Origin: Bemisia tabaci
Lineage: Eukaryota > Arthropoda > Insecta > Hemiptera > Aleyrodidae
Assembly (NCBI RefSeq): GCF_918797505.1
Contig: NC_092794.1
Location: 79,025,345 to 79,089,344 of the forward strand
Length of the DNA stretch: 64,000 nucleotides
Direction: 5' to 3'
Each line of letters begins with the position of its first letter. The stretch's first letter is position 1. Below, in pieces: positions 12,861 through 24,003 of the stretch. The notes below the pieces were generated by a model. That model had not been told where the DNA came from. It was given only the letters and a program-made list of their open reading frames with translations, and searched no databases. Position numbers and translations under genes: made by a program.

Positions 12861-12979
12861 ATCGCCACTCTGCCACTCTCAGTCCCTTGGACTACACGGC
12901 ACTCTGCCACGCTCTGTCTCATAGACTTCACGCTAGCACTTACTGTCTCTCTGCAGTTTTGCTACACTCTCTCTCTCTC

Positions 12980-13395
12980 TCGAGCACGCCTGATTGGATG
13001 CTCATCTCTCTCACTCTCTCTCTCTCGAGCACGCCTGATTGGATGCTCATCTCTCTCACTCTCTCTCTCTCGAACACGCCAATTGTGGATGTTCATCTCT
13101 CTCTCTGACTCACTCTAGAGCACGCCAAATGTGGATGCTCTCCTCTCGTTCTCTCTCACTCTAGAGCACGCCAAATGTGGATGCTCTCCTCTCGTTCTCT
13201 CTCTTTTTGAGCACGCCAAATGTGGATGCTCCCTTTTCTTTCTCTCTCTTTTTGAGCACGCCAAATGTGGATGCTCCCTTTCCTTTCTCTCTCTTTTCGA
13301 GCACGCCAAATGTGGATGCTCTCTTTTCTTTCTCTCTCTTGTTGAGCACGCCAAATGTGGATGCTCTTTTCTCTCTCTTGCACGTTTGAGTACGC
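12980..13395. repeat. Minisatellite, unit about 45 bp, 9-10 copies, CT-rich spacers
   Basis: The core GAGCACGCCAAATGTGGATG followed by CTC recurs at about 13118, 13164, 13209, 13254, 13299 and 13344, with variants at 12981, 13028 and 13073. CT-rich spacers separate the cores. The core is an imperfect palindrome (GAGCA against TGCTC, CCA against TGG). All overlapping ORFs on both strands here are repeat translations. Confidence 0.9.
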
Positions 13396-14149
13396 CAGGT
13401 ACTCCCTTTTTGCTCTCTCTCTTTTCTCCCGGGCGCTCGCTGATGAAACCCGCACCGACTGTCTTATGACGTCATCGCGACTCTGAGAGCGCCCACAATC
13501 CCTTTGGTAGATTGGCCTGGTCCTCCGAGTTTCTCTCTCTGGCTGGGGCCGCGATACCGTTGTAGTGCGCGATTCGACTCACGTAGAGCTTCGAGTTTCT
13601 TGCGAGCGGGTAGTTCAAATTCCTCGTAACCAATGTGTAATAAAAACGGTACTATCTTTGTTAAGAGTTGGTTTCAGTAATATTCGTTGTGTGAATCGTG
13701 TTTTTCGTGAAATTCTGGTTAAGAAAATGTATTAGATGGCTTAAATTCGTACCTTGTCTAGTGGTACATTCCAGCTTCTGGTGACGAGTGAGATGTTTTT
13801 TTTTTATGTTTTTTGGGTCATAGGATCCAAATTTGAGGTCAAAAATTGCCTTCTGGCCGACAGGGATCCCTCAAATCCATAATGGCTTCCATTTTGGGGC
13901 TGACATATTATTGCCGAAAGACGCGTATAGTCGAGTGAGGTGTCTTTTTACATGTTTTTTGGACCACATGATCAGAAACTGGGATCCAAACTGTGTCCCT
14001 GTGGGCCGGAAGGTAAGATTTGTCCCTTAGCACCTTGATTGTAACGTTTTTATCAACTATTTAAATAAAAACTCAGAATTTCACTGTTAGAACGGCGCCA
14101 ACCACACCAAGAATGCCCTATTCTTACGAATAATGTTTGACCTTTTTGC

Positions 14150-14627
14150 CTAGCAGGGGCTACGCGGCCCAACCCCCTGAAGGCGCTCCGCGCCATCAAT
14201 GGGCCGCTTCGCGGCCCTATTTTTACCCTCCTATCAGTGTTAGGTTTATTTTCCCCCTAAAAAATTACGATATGATGTATACTTTACTTGTAGAATGAAA
14301 TAATTTTTGGTTTTGATGAATAAAGAAAAAAATAATTTTTTGAAGTCAAAAGAAAGCGTTTTAGAATGACTGCTTGATGAAGTATTGCAGTAAAACAACG
14401 AACAATGATAATCAGGTAATAATTAAATATATCAAAAGTCCGGAATCGAACCCACATCGTAGTCAAAGTGGACGCATTCGACGTCTTAGCCGACTCGGCC
14501 ACCGCTCGTCTTAAGGGAGGGGGTGCGAATCTTGTGTAGATAAGTATAGAGCTGATGCACAGGCTACACATCCACTGCGCAACCTCTTCGACCACTGCGC
14601 ATCCTCCCGCGCATAGCGGTAGCAGTA
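14150..14627 (-). mobile_element. Helitron fragment, 3' part of the family at 35976-36856
   Basis: Read on the - strand, this is the same sequence as about 36370-36856. It contains the tRNA-like segment, the TTATTTCATTCT stretch, and the run GGGCCGCGAAGCGGCCC near the 3' end, and it finishes in CTAG at 14150-14153. The terminal hairpin is shortened by about 14 bp compared with the full copy. The 5' TC end is missing, and the base after CTAG is G instead of the usual T. It interrupts the left arm of the foldback at 11843-17055. Confidence 0.75.
14440..14510 (-). other. tRNA-like sequence inside Helitron fragment
   Basis: On the - strand, GAGCGGTGGCCGAGTCGGC resembles a class II (Ser/Leu-type) tRNA D-arm with a box A, and GGGTTCGATTCC resembles box B. 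The intervening text does not form a convincing anticodon arm and the acceptor ends do not pair. It is an internal pol III promoter relic or tRNA-derived segment, not a functional tRNA. Confidence 0.5.
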
Positions 14628-17164
14628 GGGTGCGTCAAAAAAAATGAAAGTCTGAAATGTTCCGCTCCCCAGGCGGCAATCGATGACGTTTGGTAAAAAA
14701 ACGTGTTTGCCAAAATTTGGGCCAATTTCAACCATTTTAAATGGTGCCAAAGGTCGGTTTTGTGATAAAATTATGATATTTTGGTTTAGACCTCGATTTC
14801 GTACAAAAAACTCGATTTTACGCTGAAATCGTGCGTTTACGAGAAAAATGTCAAAAAACTCGACTTGAAGAGGATGAAATTTTACACTAAGAAGACGTCT
14901 TTGTAATCGATAAAAATCAAATTGAACTAGAAAAACTCGCCTCGGTACTTATTTTTTTGGTCCTCAGAATTTCCGAGGTCTTACAAAGTAGAGGTTTAAA
15001 AGACTCATTTTTTACGAAAATAAGTCGAAAGAGGGTATAAATGAACTGTAGGCAAGTGTTGAGGATGCAAATGTCATCAGAACTTCCTCAGTTTCAAAAA
15101 AAGTTCCAACTATTTTGCACAATCCTCCAAAAAGTGTACGGCTCGAGAAGCAGGATCGTGCTATAATAGTAAGGGGACAGCGCGGTTTGACCGGGAAAAA
15201 TTGCGTAGGTAACAAACTTTCCCTATGTAATCGTCATCAGTAGGTCCCCCTGAACAACTTCCTAAAAGTTAAAAATGGCCCGACCCCGGAATACTCCTCA
15301 AAAAAGTTAAAATTGATAATGGCGGCCGTAATAAGAGGGTCCGGGAAATCGGTATTTTAAAATGCTCATTCTGTCTCATCATGTGAGGTATCATTTCCTA
15401 TGTAATTTTGGTCGTAGATTTCATAAAAGAATTCCTCAAGGCCTCTTCTGAGCTTACGTTTCTCTCGGTAGTCGTATGTTTCCTTTAATTTCCTTTATTA
15501 AATACATTTATAACATCAAATTTAAGTTTCTTGGCCATACATACATGAAAATAAAGACACTTCACTTTCCTTGTTCCTTCGGTAAATATTTAAAAAAATG
15601 CAACCTCCTGCCCTTCACATTTGGCCGCCATCTTTGATTTGGAGCGCCATCATTGGCCGGAGGGCCTTGCGGAATTCATTTTTGAAATTTACGACCAAAA
15701 TTACATAGGAAATGATACCTCACATGATGAGACAGAATGAGCATTTTAAAATACCGATTTCCCGGACCCTCTTATTACGGCCGCCATTATCAATTTTAAC
15801 TTTTTTGAGGAGTATTCCGGGGTCGGGCCATTTTTAACTTTTAGGAAGTTGTTCAGGGGGACCTACTGATGACGATTACATAGGGAAAGTTTGTTACCTA
15901 CGCAATTTTTCCCGGTCAAACCGCGCTGTCCCCTTACTATTATAGCACGATCCTGCTTCTCGAGCCGTACACTTTTTGGAGGATTGTGCAAAATAGTTGG
16001 AACTTTTTTTGAAACTGAGGAAGTTCTGATGACATTTGCATCCTCAACACTTGCCTACAGTTCATTTATACCCTCTTTCGACTTATTTTCGTAAAAAATG
16101 AGTCTTTTAAACCTCTACTTTGTAAGACCTCGGAAATTCTGAGGACCAAAAAAATAAGTACCGAGGCGAGTTTTTCTAGTTCAATTTGATTTTTATCGAT
16201 TACAAAGACGTCCTCTTAGTGTAAAATTTCATCCTCTTCAAGTCGAGTTTTTTGACATTTTTCTCGTAAACGCACGATTTCAGCGTAAAATCGAGTTTTT
16301 TGTACGAAATCGAGGTCTAAACCAAAATATCATAATTTTATCACAAAACCGACCTTTGGCACCATTTAAAATGGTTGAAATTGGCCCAAATTTTGGCAAA
16401 CATGTTTTTTTACACAAACTGATTGCGGTGGACGCACGGGTCGTGGTATGTTGGAATGTTTTTTTTTTTTTTTTTTTTCTGCCAACGTACGTTAAATGTT
16501 TAGTAAATTGTACGTTAATAAAACATGTAAAAAGACGCCTCACTCGACTATACGCGTCTTTCGGCAATAATATGTCAGCCCCAAAATGGCTTCCATTTTG
16601 GATTTGAGGGATCCCTGTCGACCAGAAGGGAATTTTTGACCTCAAATTTGGATCCTATGACCCAAAAAACAAAAAAAAAGACATCTCACTCGTCACCAAA
16701 AGCTGAAATTGAGAATTTTTACTCCGGGGCCTATTTTTGGCCGCCATCTTGAACTTGCGCGATTCCTTTTAGTCGTGAGGGATTTCTGACCTCATATTCG
16801 GATTCTACGACCAACTTTACATAGGAATCGATGTGTCACTTGACATTGTGAGGGAGTTGTAACATTTACACCCCGCGGCGGCGCATATCGGCCGCCATTT
16901 TGGCTTGGGGGGGGGGGGGGGGGCAAAAAAAAACGGCCCAGCGAATGATTTTCTTTTCAGCGGGGATGTATTCCTGATGTGTTTCGCTGTACTTTTCCGC
17001 TTTCAGATATGGGGACTTTCATTTTCTTAATTAGATTTAAATAAAACCCACTGTGCAAAATTTGCTCTAATTTTGCCTGATTTCCCAAATTTTCATCTCA
17101 GAGGTGACATTTAATACTTTTAATTGAAAATTGAACACAATTTTCATAAAAGCATCGTCGAGCA

Positions 17165-17534
17165 CTATAGTCTGTTCGAGATGGGAAGAACCGTGGAAAG
17201 TCGGAATTAATTGCACTATGTAGAAGCAAGGGTAGTGTTCGAGCCATTGTCCGTGATGAAGCACCGAACCAACCCTGGACCGTGGCGTACCGCACAGAGG
17301 GCTGGCTCCTCATGATTCGCTTGCCGCTCGGCGCTTAGCACAGGAATTTGCGGCTCCTAGTTCGTATCCCGGGGAAAACCGCCGCTCTGAGGCCCATAGC
17401 CTCCTGTGCGGTGGCTGCAGCGTGCGCGCAACATCGAAAAGTGACAGTTGACAAGGGTCGAGACACCCCCACCCTGCAAAATAGTGCTAATTATTCCGGC
17501 TTTCCACGGTTCTTCCCATCTCGAACAGACTATA
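17165..17534. mobile_element. 370-bp MITE with about 50-bp TIRs
   Basis: TATAGTCTGTTCGAGATGGG at 17165 is the reverse complement of the segment ending at 17534, and the match continues through GAACCGTGGAAAG and CGGAATTAATTGCAC. TA at the edges would fit a TA-target element. The GC-rich interior (17260-17470) has a box-B-like AGTTCGTATCC but no supported RNA gene. The four ORFs here are spurious. Confidence 0.8.
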
Positions 17535-17649
17535 AATTAAAGCATAATTGAAAACATGTAACTCTTTCATATCTTGCAGAACTAAAAAAATTGAGAAAAA
17601 ATTAATCCGTCATGAAAGATATCTGAAGCTTATTCTGCTTGTCTTTTAG

Positions 17650-17814
17650 ACAGTTCCATCTGTTTATAAAAATGCGCACTGTCTTCCTTTAACACGAGAA
17701 GAAGCTTTTATTTCTTGGAATATTACAATACAAAATGGATCAAAAACACCAAATTTTAAAATTGGGAGTGGGGGTGCACTCACTGAAGTAGAGATAAAGC
17801 CAGGAAAAGTTTGA
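17650..17814 (+). CDS. Candidate short last exon (54 codons plus stop)
   Basis: Behind the acceptor TGCTTGTCTTTTAG (ends 17649) runs a 54-codon frame, TVPSVYKNAHCLPLTREEAF through SKTPNFKIGSGG to EIKPGKV, ending in TGA at 17812-17814. Entering at phase 0, it could be joined to the donor at 10098/10099. The residue mix looks like real protein: aromatic and charged residues are balanced, with a Gly-rich turn and Thr/Glu repeats. I recognise no domain. If used, it would replace the RGG-like C terminus encoded at 25478. Chance remains possible, and there is no polyadenylation signal immediately downstream. Confidence 0.35.
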   Translation, partial: TVPSVYKNAHCLPLTREEAFISWNITIQNGSKTPNFKIGSGGALTEVEIKPGKV

Positions 17815-18209
17815 GGAATTGCATTAACATATCAATTACACTGGTCAACGTTTTTTTTAATTTTTGATTTTCCGAAGATTTGCCAGCGGTTTCGGTGAAG
17901 ATTTTCGGCGCTGATTCTGAAGATCACCTCCATTTACCTGTATCAGTGCGACTTATCCCAGGAAAGTTCGGAATTTTTCCGGATAGATCGGAATTTTCCT
18001 TAAAAATCTAGCTTTTGCAGCAGAGTCAATTTTCCGGGAGAATCTGTGCACGATGGAAAAAACCTAGGAACTTTTCGATTTCGAAGCCTAAGATACATAA
18101 GAAACCATGTATTGTCGCACCCCTATTAAAATTTTCTTCCTTTCCCTAATGCCAAGGTTTTCCAGTCCAGTTTCATTAAAATCAATTAATTAGTCACCGA
18201 GATAGTGTT

Positions 18210-18665
18210 TTAAGCCACGGCCGCCATCTTAGATTTTCGAATCTTGGAAATTTGACTAAAATTTTCAGTTTCCCGTCAAAGAATATCTATGGGTACCAAG
18301 TTTCACTTTAATCGATTGATTAGGTGCTGAGATATCTTTTAGGCCACGTTCGCCATCTTGGCCTTTCGAATTTTGAAAATTCGAGTTCCACATTGAAAAA
18401 TACCTTCGGATACCGAATTTCACGTAAATCGATTGATTAGGCGCTGAGACAGCATTTTAGGCGATGTCCGCAATCTTGGATTTTCGAATTTTGAAAATTC
18501 AATCGAAAATTCGAGTTCCCCATTGAATAATACCCCTAGATACCGAGTTTCACGTAAATCGATTTATTAGGTGCTGAGATAGCATTTTAGGCCACGTCCG
18601 CCATCTTGGATTTTCGAATTTTGAAAATTCGCCTAAAAATTCGAATTCTCCATTGAAAAATACCT
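18210..18665. repeat. Tandem repeat, unit about 120 bp, four diverged copies
   Basis: A CCGCCATCTTGGATTTTCGA-like block followed by TTTTGAAAATTCG, a CCCATTGAA box, TTTCACGTAAATCGAT and TTAGGTGCTGAGATA repeats at about 18215, 18343, 18461 and 18591. No coding potential is seen. Confidence 0.85.
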
Positions 18666-19565
18666 GGCTCACTTAAATCGGTAGAAAAGAGCGCCTAGAG
18701 GGCTTAAACAAGCAAGTCTCAGTTGTAACAGTTTTCCATTCTGTCCTACTAAACTGGGACATTGGGACAGGATGGAAATATATGGGACCGAATGGAACGG
18801 GACAGGATTGAAATAAGCTGTTTTTTAAGCTTATCTCTAACAGTAAAGACATTTTGGTGTTTTTTTCACGGAATATTTAGTAGCACATACTAGAGTATCG
18901 GAATGAGAAAAAATTTTCCCTAACGCATACTTGGAAAGTATTTTACAAGCTGATATTAGTGTCTGTGTGTGTGTGTATGCTAAACGCCGTGTTAGTTATC
19001 GTGTATGGCATTTTGTTTGGCGTCATTAATGGCGTTAATCTTCCACAAAAATTTGCGAATTTCAGAATTTTTGCTATCTGCGATTTGTGAACTATTCAAT
19101 CTAAACAAAAAAAGTCGTTTTTGGAAAAACCTCAACGTTACGGCAATCATTTAGGGCTTCTGACTGTTGCTGACTGTTGCTCGGGACAATGATTCTACCG
19201 CATGAAAAAGTTATTGATGGAGCAAAAAAGAAATTGACCTATTTTTTTTTTCTCAAATTCAAAAGCATTACCTATCATCTCCGATAAGGTTTTCTCAAGT
19301 AATCACTCTAGTTATGCTGCAACATTGATTAAAAGTCAAGAACCAGGCACGGGGGACACGCAAATTTGGGACAAATGTAGGCAATTTGCACATTCTAAGT
19401 TCTCCTAAATTTTTATTTCAGTCCAAATAAAGTGGAAAGTAGCATGTAATAGTCAGCAATAGTGTGGAAAATGAGAAACAAAGATCTGCCCATGTTTCTC
19501 AGATTATGACGATTAAAACAGCTCGGGACACCAGATTAGACGCTTATTAGAATTCACTCGGGTAC

Positions 19566-20592
19566 GTGCAAAACGGGCCATTTGGGGCTCGGGGCGGATA
19601 CCTTTGCGACTTGCCCTATTCATTCACCAGACAATGCCCCATCTTTTCCCAAAGTTTCAAGCCCCCTAAAAATTTTGGGGAGACGCGGCGGGGGGTCAAA
19701 GTTAAAAATCAGCAACATTTTCGCGAATTTGTTGCTCGAAAACCGAGAAGTTTTGAAGAACGCGGTTTAAACGAGCGTTTCCAGCGTGACGAGAGCTTTC
19801 AGAAAATTTAAAACATCATAGGGTTTAGTCGACTTCAGCTCGAGTTATCGTCCCCAAAGCGGCGGAACGCTAAAAGAAGACCCCATTTTTTTTCACGTCC
19901 GCGCCGATTTCAAAAAAAGCCATTTTTTTTTATAAAACTGATATGTTGTTCCTGACTCTCTGTAACCCCTCTAGCTTCATAGCGTATCCTGAGGAAATGT
20001 TTTGGTCGCGAGTTAGAAGAGCGGAAAGGAGCGAAGGTCGGGAAAATCGGCTATTTTAAACTGCGCGCGGCGACGGACCAGACGACACGTCGACACATGG
20101 CAACAATACGAGTTTGGCCAAAGAGTGTGATTTGCAGAACTGAGTGGGAGAGGACGTTTTCCTTCCGATCAACGCCGCGTGCACAGTTTAAAACAGCCGA
20201 TTCTCCCAACCTTCGCTCCTTTCCGCTCTTATAACTCGCGACCAAAACATTTCCCCAGCATGCGATAAAAAGCTAGAGGGACTACAGAGAGTCTGGAACA
20301 ATATATCAGTTTTTCATTAACTTAAAAAACTGGCTTTTTTTTAAATCGGCGCAGACGTGAAAAAAAATGAGGTCCTCTTTTAACGTTCCGGCGCTTCGGA
20401 GGCTATAAGTCGAGCTGAAGTCGACTAAACCCCATGACGGTATAAGTTTTCTGAAAGCTCTCGTCACGCTGGGAATGCTCGTTTAAACCGCGTTTTTCAA
20501 AACGTCTCGGTTTTCGAGTAACAAATTTGCGGAAATGTTGCTGATTTTCAACATTGACCCCCGCTGCGTCTCATGCTGGCCCAGTTTTGATC
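19566..20592. mobile_element. Foldback element, about 1.0 kb, axis near 20118
   Basis: The left arm from GACGCGGCGGGGGGTCAAAG (19682) inward mirrors the right arm ending TTGACCCCCGCTGCGTC (about 20570). The arms can be followed through AGTCGACTTCAGCTCGA, the GGAGCGAAGGT box and TTTAAACTGCGCGCGGC to a very short loop near 20080-20150. Outermost similarity (GCAAAACGGGCCA against TGGCCCAGTTTTG) suggests ends near 19566 and 20592, but the left arm has extra sequence at 19590-19678. The ORFs 19566-19811 and 20051-20245 are arm sequence. Confidence 0.8.
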
Positions 20593-20771
20593 CGTTATTC
20601 CATCCGGTTTTTTATCACTTAAAGTACATTTGTTGCGATTGTTCATTTCCAGCAAAAATGACTTGCGAAATTTCCATGTTGGAAAATTGTTCCCATTAAA
20701 TACGGGCACTTTGATTTTTGTACTTTTATTTGCCTTATTGTGTCAGTTAGAAAGAGTTCAAATTCAGCACA

Positions 20772-20801
20772 TACAGGGTGTCTGAAACACCCGCACACTA
20801 T
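20772..20801. repeat. Short CAGGGTG-end relic beside a foldback
   Basis: TACAGGGTGTCTGAAACACC at 20772 resembles the terminus of the nested element starting at 20936 (CAGGGTGTTTCAGACC). It lies just outside the outer arm boundary and may be a leftover end of an older copy. Confidence 0.4.
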
Positions 20802-22511
20802 AGCAGAGCGTGGTTCTAAAAGTTGGATAGCTAAGTGCTTAACGTGGAAATTTATTTTCGTAATATGTGCGTAACGTGGAAATTCATACACCGCCAAAAA
20901 CGTGCGTGACGTGAAAATGTATTAATTGTGAAATACAGGGTGTTTCAGACCACCCGTACCAGGCCTTTTTCTCGGTTGTTTCAGGTCGTACGAAGTCGGG
21001 GACCGCGGGAATGAATAGAGAATTGACCCCAAGAAATCCGAATTTCGTGGTCCCGAAACCCCCCCCCCATCCCCCCTTGAGAGCTTAAGGGGGGGTCACG
21101 ATGCTAAAAGTCACGGTTCTCGACCGAATTGCGGATAAATCGCATCAGAATTGAAAAGCTCCGAAAATTTCACGTGAAATTGACCCCTAAAAATCCAAAA
21201 TCGGCCCATCCAAGGCCCGAAAATGACCTCCTAAAGAAGGAGACAGTACCCCCCTCCATAAATTCTCTTTGGTCTCAAAATTGACGTAGATTCTACAGAA
21301 AAAGACGGTTTCCCAGGTAATCGACCCCCAGAAATCCAAATTTCATGGTCCCGAAGCTCCTCTAGGCCCCCTTGGGGGGTAAACGGGGGGCCTAATTTTA
21401 AAAATCGGGGCTCCTTTCCGAATCGCAAATTGATTGCATCCAAATTGAGGAGCAGAACACTATTACATCTTAAGTGACCCCCAAGAGTTTTAATTGATCC
21501 CCCTGAACGGCAGAAAGTAACCCCCTGAGGAGAGGGGCTTCGCCCCCCTCCAAAAGTTTCTCAAGATTCCTCTTTGGTCGCAAAATTGACGTCGATTCTC
21601 CAGAAAAGACGATTTCCCTGCAGGTAATCCCAAAAGGGCGGAAAGCGGAGCTCAGGGACCATGAAATTCAGAGTCCTCGGGGTCGATTACCTGGAAAACC
21701 GTCTTTTTCTGAAGAATCGACGTCAATTTTGCGACCAAAGATGAATCTTGAGGAATTTTTGGAGGGGGCGAAGCTCCCCTCCTCAGGGGGTTACTTTCTG
21801 CCGTTCGGGGGGGTCAATTAGAACTTCTGGAGGTCACTTAAGATGTAAATGTGTTCTGCTCCTCAATTTGGATGCAATCAATTTGCGATTCGGAAAGGAG
21901 CCCCGATTTTTAAAATTAGGCCCCCCGTTTACCCCCCAAGGGAGACTAGAGGAGCTTCGGGACCATGAAATTTGGATTTCTGGGGGTCGATTACCTGGGA
22001 AACCATCTTTTTCTGTAGAATCTACGTCAATTTTGAGACCAAAGAGAATTTATGGAGGGGGGTACTGTCGCCTTCTTTAGGAGGTCATTTTCGGGCCTTG
22101 GATGGGCCGATTTTGGATTTTTAGGGGTCAATTTCACGTGAAATTTTCGGAGCTTTTCAATTCTGATGCGATTTATCCGCAATTCGGTCGAGAACCGTGA
22201 CTTTTAGCATCGTGACCCCCCTTAAGCTCTCAAGGGGGGATGGGGGGGGGGGGGTTTCGGGACCACGAAATTCGGATTTCTTGGGGTCAATTCTCTATTC
22301 ATTCCCGCGGTCCCCGACTTCGTACGACCTGAAACAACCGAGAAAAAGGCCTGGTACGGGTGGTCTGAAACACCCTGTATTTCACAATTAATACATTTTC
22401 ACGTCACGCACGTTTTTGGCGGTGTATGAATTTCCACGTTACGCACATATTACGAAAATAAATTTCCACGTTAAGCACTTAGCTATCCAACTTTTAGAAC
22501 CACGCTCTGCT
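20802..22511. mobile_element. Foldback with inner CAGGGTG-ended element (20936-22377)
   Basis: AGCAGAGCGTGGTTCTAAAA at 20802 mirrors the segment ending at 22511, and the arms run almost without loop to an axis near 21657. At 20936 and 22377 the arms contain CAGGGTGTTTCAGACCACCC and its reverse complement, preceded outside by TA, a characteristic element end. So either a TA-target foldback starts there and its flanks were palindromised with it, or the true ends are at 20802 and 22511. The ORFs 21231-21443 (-) and 21748-22080 (+) are one arm sequence seen twice. G- and C-tracts at 21060 and 22240 are symmetric. No transposase is seen. Confidence 0.8.
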
Positions 22512-22718
22512 ACCATGTTAGATAATGATGAAAAAGAAGAGACAAATTACGACCGAAGATAGATATACGAACTCGTTTATTCGCACGTAGGAGCGGCCCA
22601 CCGTTGGGGCGGTTATCAACACAACTGACAAAAACGATTTTGAAGATGCACATACAGGAGGGCAAGCTACATAATCATTAAGGTCGATGCACTATATAGA
22701 TCTAGACAAGTCAACACT
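22508..22718. repeat. Dispersed repeat, copy 2 (copy 1 at 10925-11165)
   Basis: The same orientation and content as copy 1, including AAGAAGAGACAAATTACGAC and GGTCGATGCACTATATAGA. It abuts the right end of the 20802-22511 foldback. Confidence 0.8.
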
Positions 22719-23089
22719 GTAGCAGCCCTATTATGTTTCACTTTGTTTTTACATATACATACGAAGTGTGTCCAATTTTAAATTTAATTTTGGTATAATG
22801 TTTTTAATTGTTTTCTTAAATATTTGATAAAGTCCTGGCGATGTACATTTAAATGCAATTTAATTATTAAAAGTCTATACTTTTAACGTCTCCTCGTGTT
22901 AGACAGCATGGTCATTGTGACTATCCTGTGGCTCCTGCTGTAACAGCGGCCCTACAGTGCTCATGCAGGGGCCTATATTGGAAATGCCGCACATTCCTGT
23001 TGTCTGTTGATCCCCGCGAAAATCACTTTCTCGAGATTTTTTCAACATGGTAACATGAAATATTTTCGTGTGCAGTGAAAAACTCAGAG

Positions 23090-23735
23090 AAAAGGACCCC
23101 ACACACCTCTTATGGGAAGCTGCACCATGACCGAATGCTAATTTATTTATGTCATTCGATTCTCCTCAAGATGCTGATCAAAAGTTACAATGGCGCCAAC
23201 GTTCTACGATGCACCGTTTTCGCAAAAAAAACGCCAAGAAGATTCAATTATTCGGCGATAAAAAGCCAGAAAGATTCCTCATTTCAGTACTCGATTGACA
23301 AGCGGCTGTGAGTCAACAAGGAAATCATGGGAACTCCCACACCTAGAGGTAGTCTTATCTCGGATTCCGCACGCCGTTTTGCTCGACCACCATCCAAATC
23401 AGATTCTTGAGGAGCATAAGAACAGGAAAGTCTGAACGTCTACCGGGCGAGTGCGGGAGGGAGATAGCCCCTGAGTCGGCAGGTACAGATAAAAAGACGG
23501 ACACGCGCTACGTTTTTTCCTCATTCACATCGGGCCTGTTCTCAAATGCTTTGTTCTTTTTTATTCATAGTCGCCGAATAATTGAATCTTCTCTTTGGTT
23601 TTTGCGAAAACGGTGCATCGTAGAAAGTTGGCGCAATTATAACTTTTAATCAGCATCTTGAGGAGAATCGAATGACATAAATAAATTGGCACTCGGTCAT
23701 GGTGCAGCTGCCTATAAGGTGTGCGGGGTCCTTTT
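23090..23735. mobile_element. TIR element with AAAAGGACCCC ends, copy 1
   Basis: The ends are AAAAGGACCCC at 23090-23100 and its exact reverse complement at 23725-23735. Inverted similarity of about 150 bp continues inward (ATGTCATTCGATTCTCCTCA, AAAGTT, TACGATGCACCGTTTT). A second, similar copy is at 51506-53584. The 78-90-codon ORFs inside (23075-23311, 23407-23649, 23561-23830) are not conserved with copy 2 as proteins and are not genes. Confidence 0.85.
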
Positions 23736-23740
23736 CTGGG

Positions 23741-24003
23741 CAGCACACTTGGCCAATTTTGGATCTCTTGGTGATGGTCTAGGTTAAAATTTTGTGTACC
23801 CCCTGAGTTAGATGGAATGATTTCCATCAAATGATTTTGACGGACACTGGCACCCCTACTTCAATAATGGTGGCAGGAGGAGCTTTGGGAGGATGAAATT
23901 CATATTCCGTGGCGGTCCATTCCCCTTTCATTTTTGCCATCTTCGACATCGTTCGACCTAAAACCAGAAAAATAGTCGTATACGGGTGGTACGGGACACC
24001 CTG
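23741..24003 (-). mobile_element. Solo right end of a CAGGGTG-type element
   Basis: On the - strand, TACAGGGTGTCCCGTACCAC begins at 24005 and is followed by CCCGTATACGAC. This resembles the ends at 8425, 20936 and 33863. No partner end is visible to the left, so this is a truncated copy. The ORFs 23827-24081 and 23909-24196 are unsupported. Confidence 0.5.

Larger units (their letters stand above)
12182..13768. mobile_element. Nested TIR element with promoter-like block and minisatellite
   Basis: Terminal inverted repeats of about 110 bp begin TGAACCACTCGACAAGG at 12182 and end at 13768 (reverse complement TGTACCACTAGACAAGG). The opposite arm of the host foldback, near 16690-16720, reads straight through without this insert, confirming it as a separate nested insertion. 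No clear target duplication is seen. Inside, in order, are a CG-rich block with E-boxes and bZIP-like palindromes (12660-12860), a 45-bp minisatellite (12980-13395), a GC-rich stretch and an AATAAA at 13639. No transposase reading frame is present; ORFs such as 12573-13118 and 13131-13469 are translations of the repeats. Confidence 0.75.
11843..17055. mobile_element. 5.2-kb foldback element with CACAGTGGG ends and CAAA flanks
   Basis: The left terminus CACAGTGGGTTTTA at 11843 and right terminus TAAAACCCACTGTG ending at 17055 are inverted. CAAA lies immediately outside both, a plausible 4-bp target duplication. The arms can be followed inward through AATCTAATTAAG, the AAAATGGCGGCCG box, 13780-13960 against 16500-16690, and 14640-15450 against 15680-16400. 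The axis is near 15550. The left arm is interrupted by the elements at 12182-13768 and 14150-14627. The repeated ORFs 15012-15215 (-) and 15891-16094 (+) are arm copies. A 4-bp duplication with CAC ends would fit a Chapaev/CMC-type element, but no transposase is present. Confidence 0.85.

Noticed and set aside
12573..13469. ORFs of 60-181 codons on both strands over the minisatellite
   Set aside because: They are translations of the 45-bp repeat and CT spacers, present in several frames at once.
15012..16094. Identical 67-codon ORFs at 15012-15215 (-) and 15891-16094 (+)
   Set aside because: Mirror images in the arms of the 11843-17055 palindrome, with no protein features.
12980..18665. Tandem repeats considered as CRISPR-like arrays
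   Set aside because: Spacers are low-complexity CT or themselves repeated, the units are diverged, and the genome is eukaryotic with introns.
10925..22718. The direct repeats at 10925-11165 and 22508-22718 as LTRs of one retroelement
   Set aside because: There are no TG...CA ends, primer binding site, polypurine tract or gag/pol frames between them. The interval holds host intron and unrelated foldbacks.
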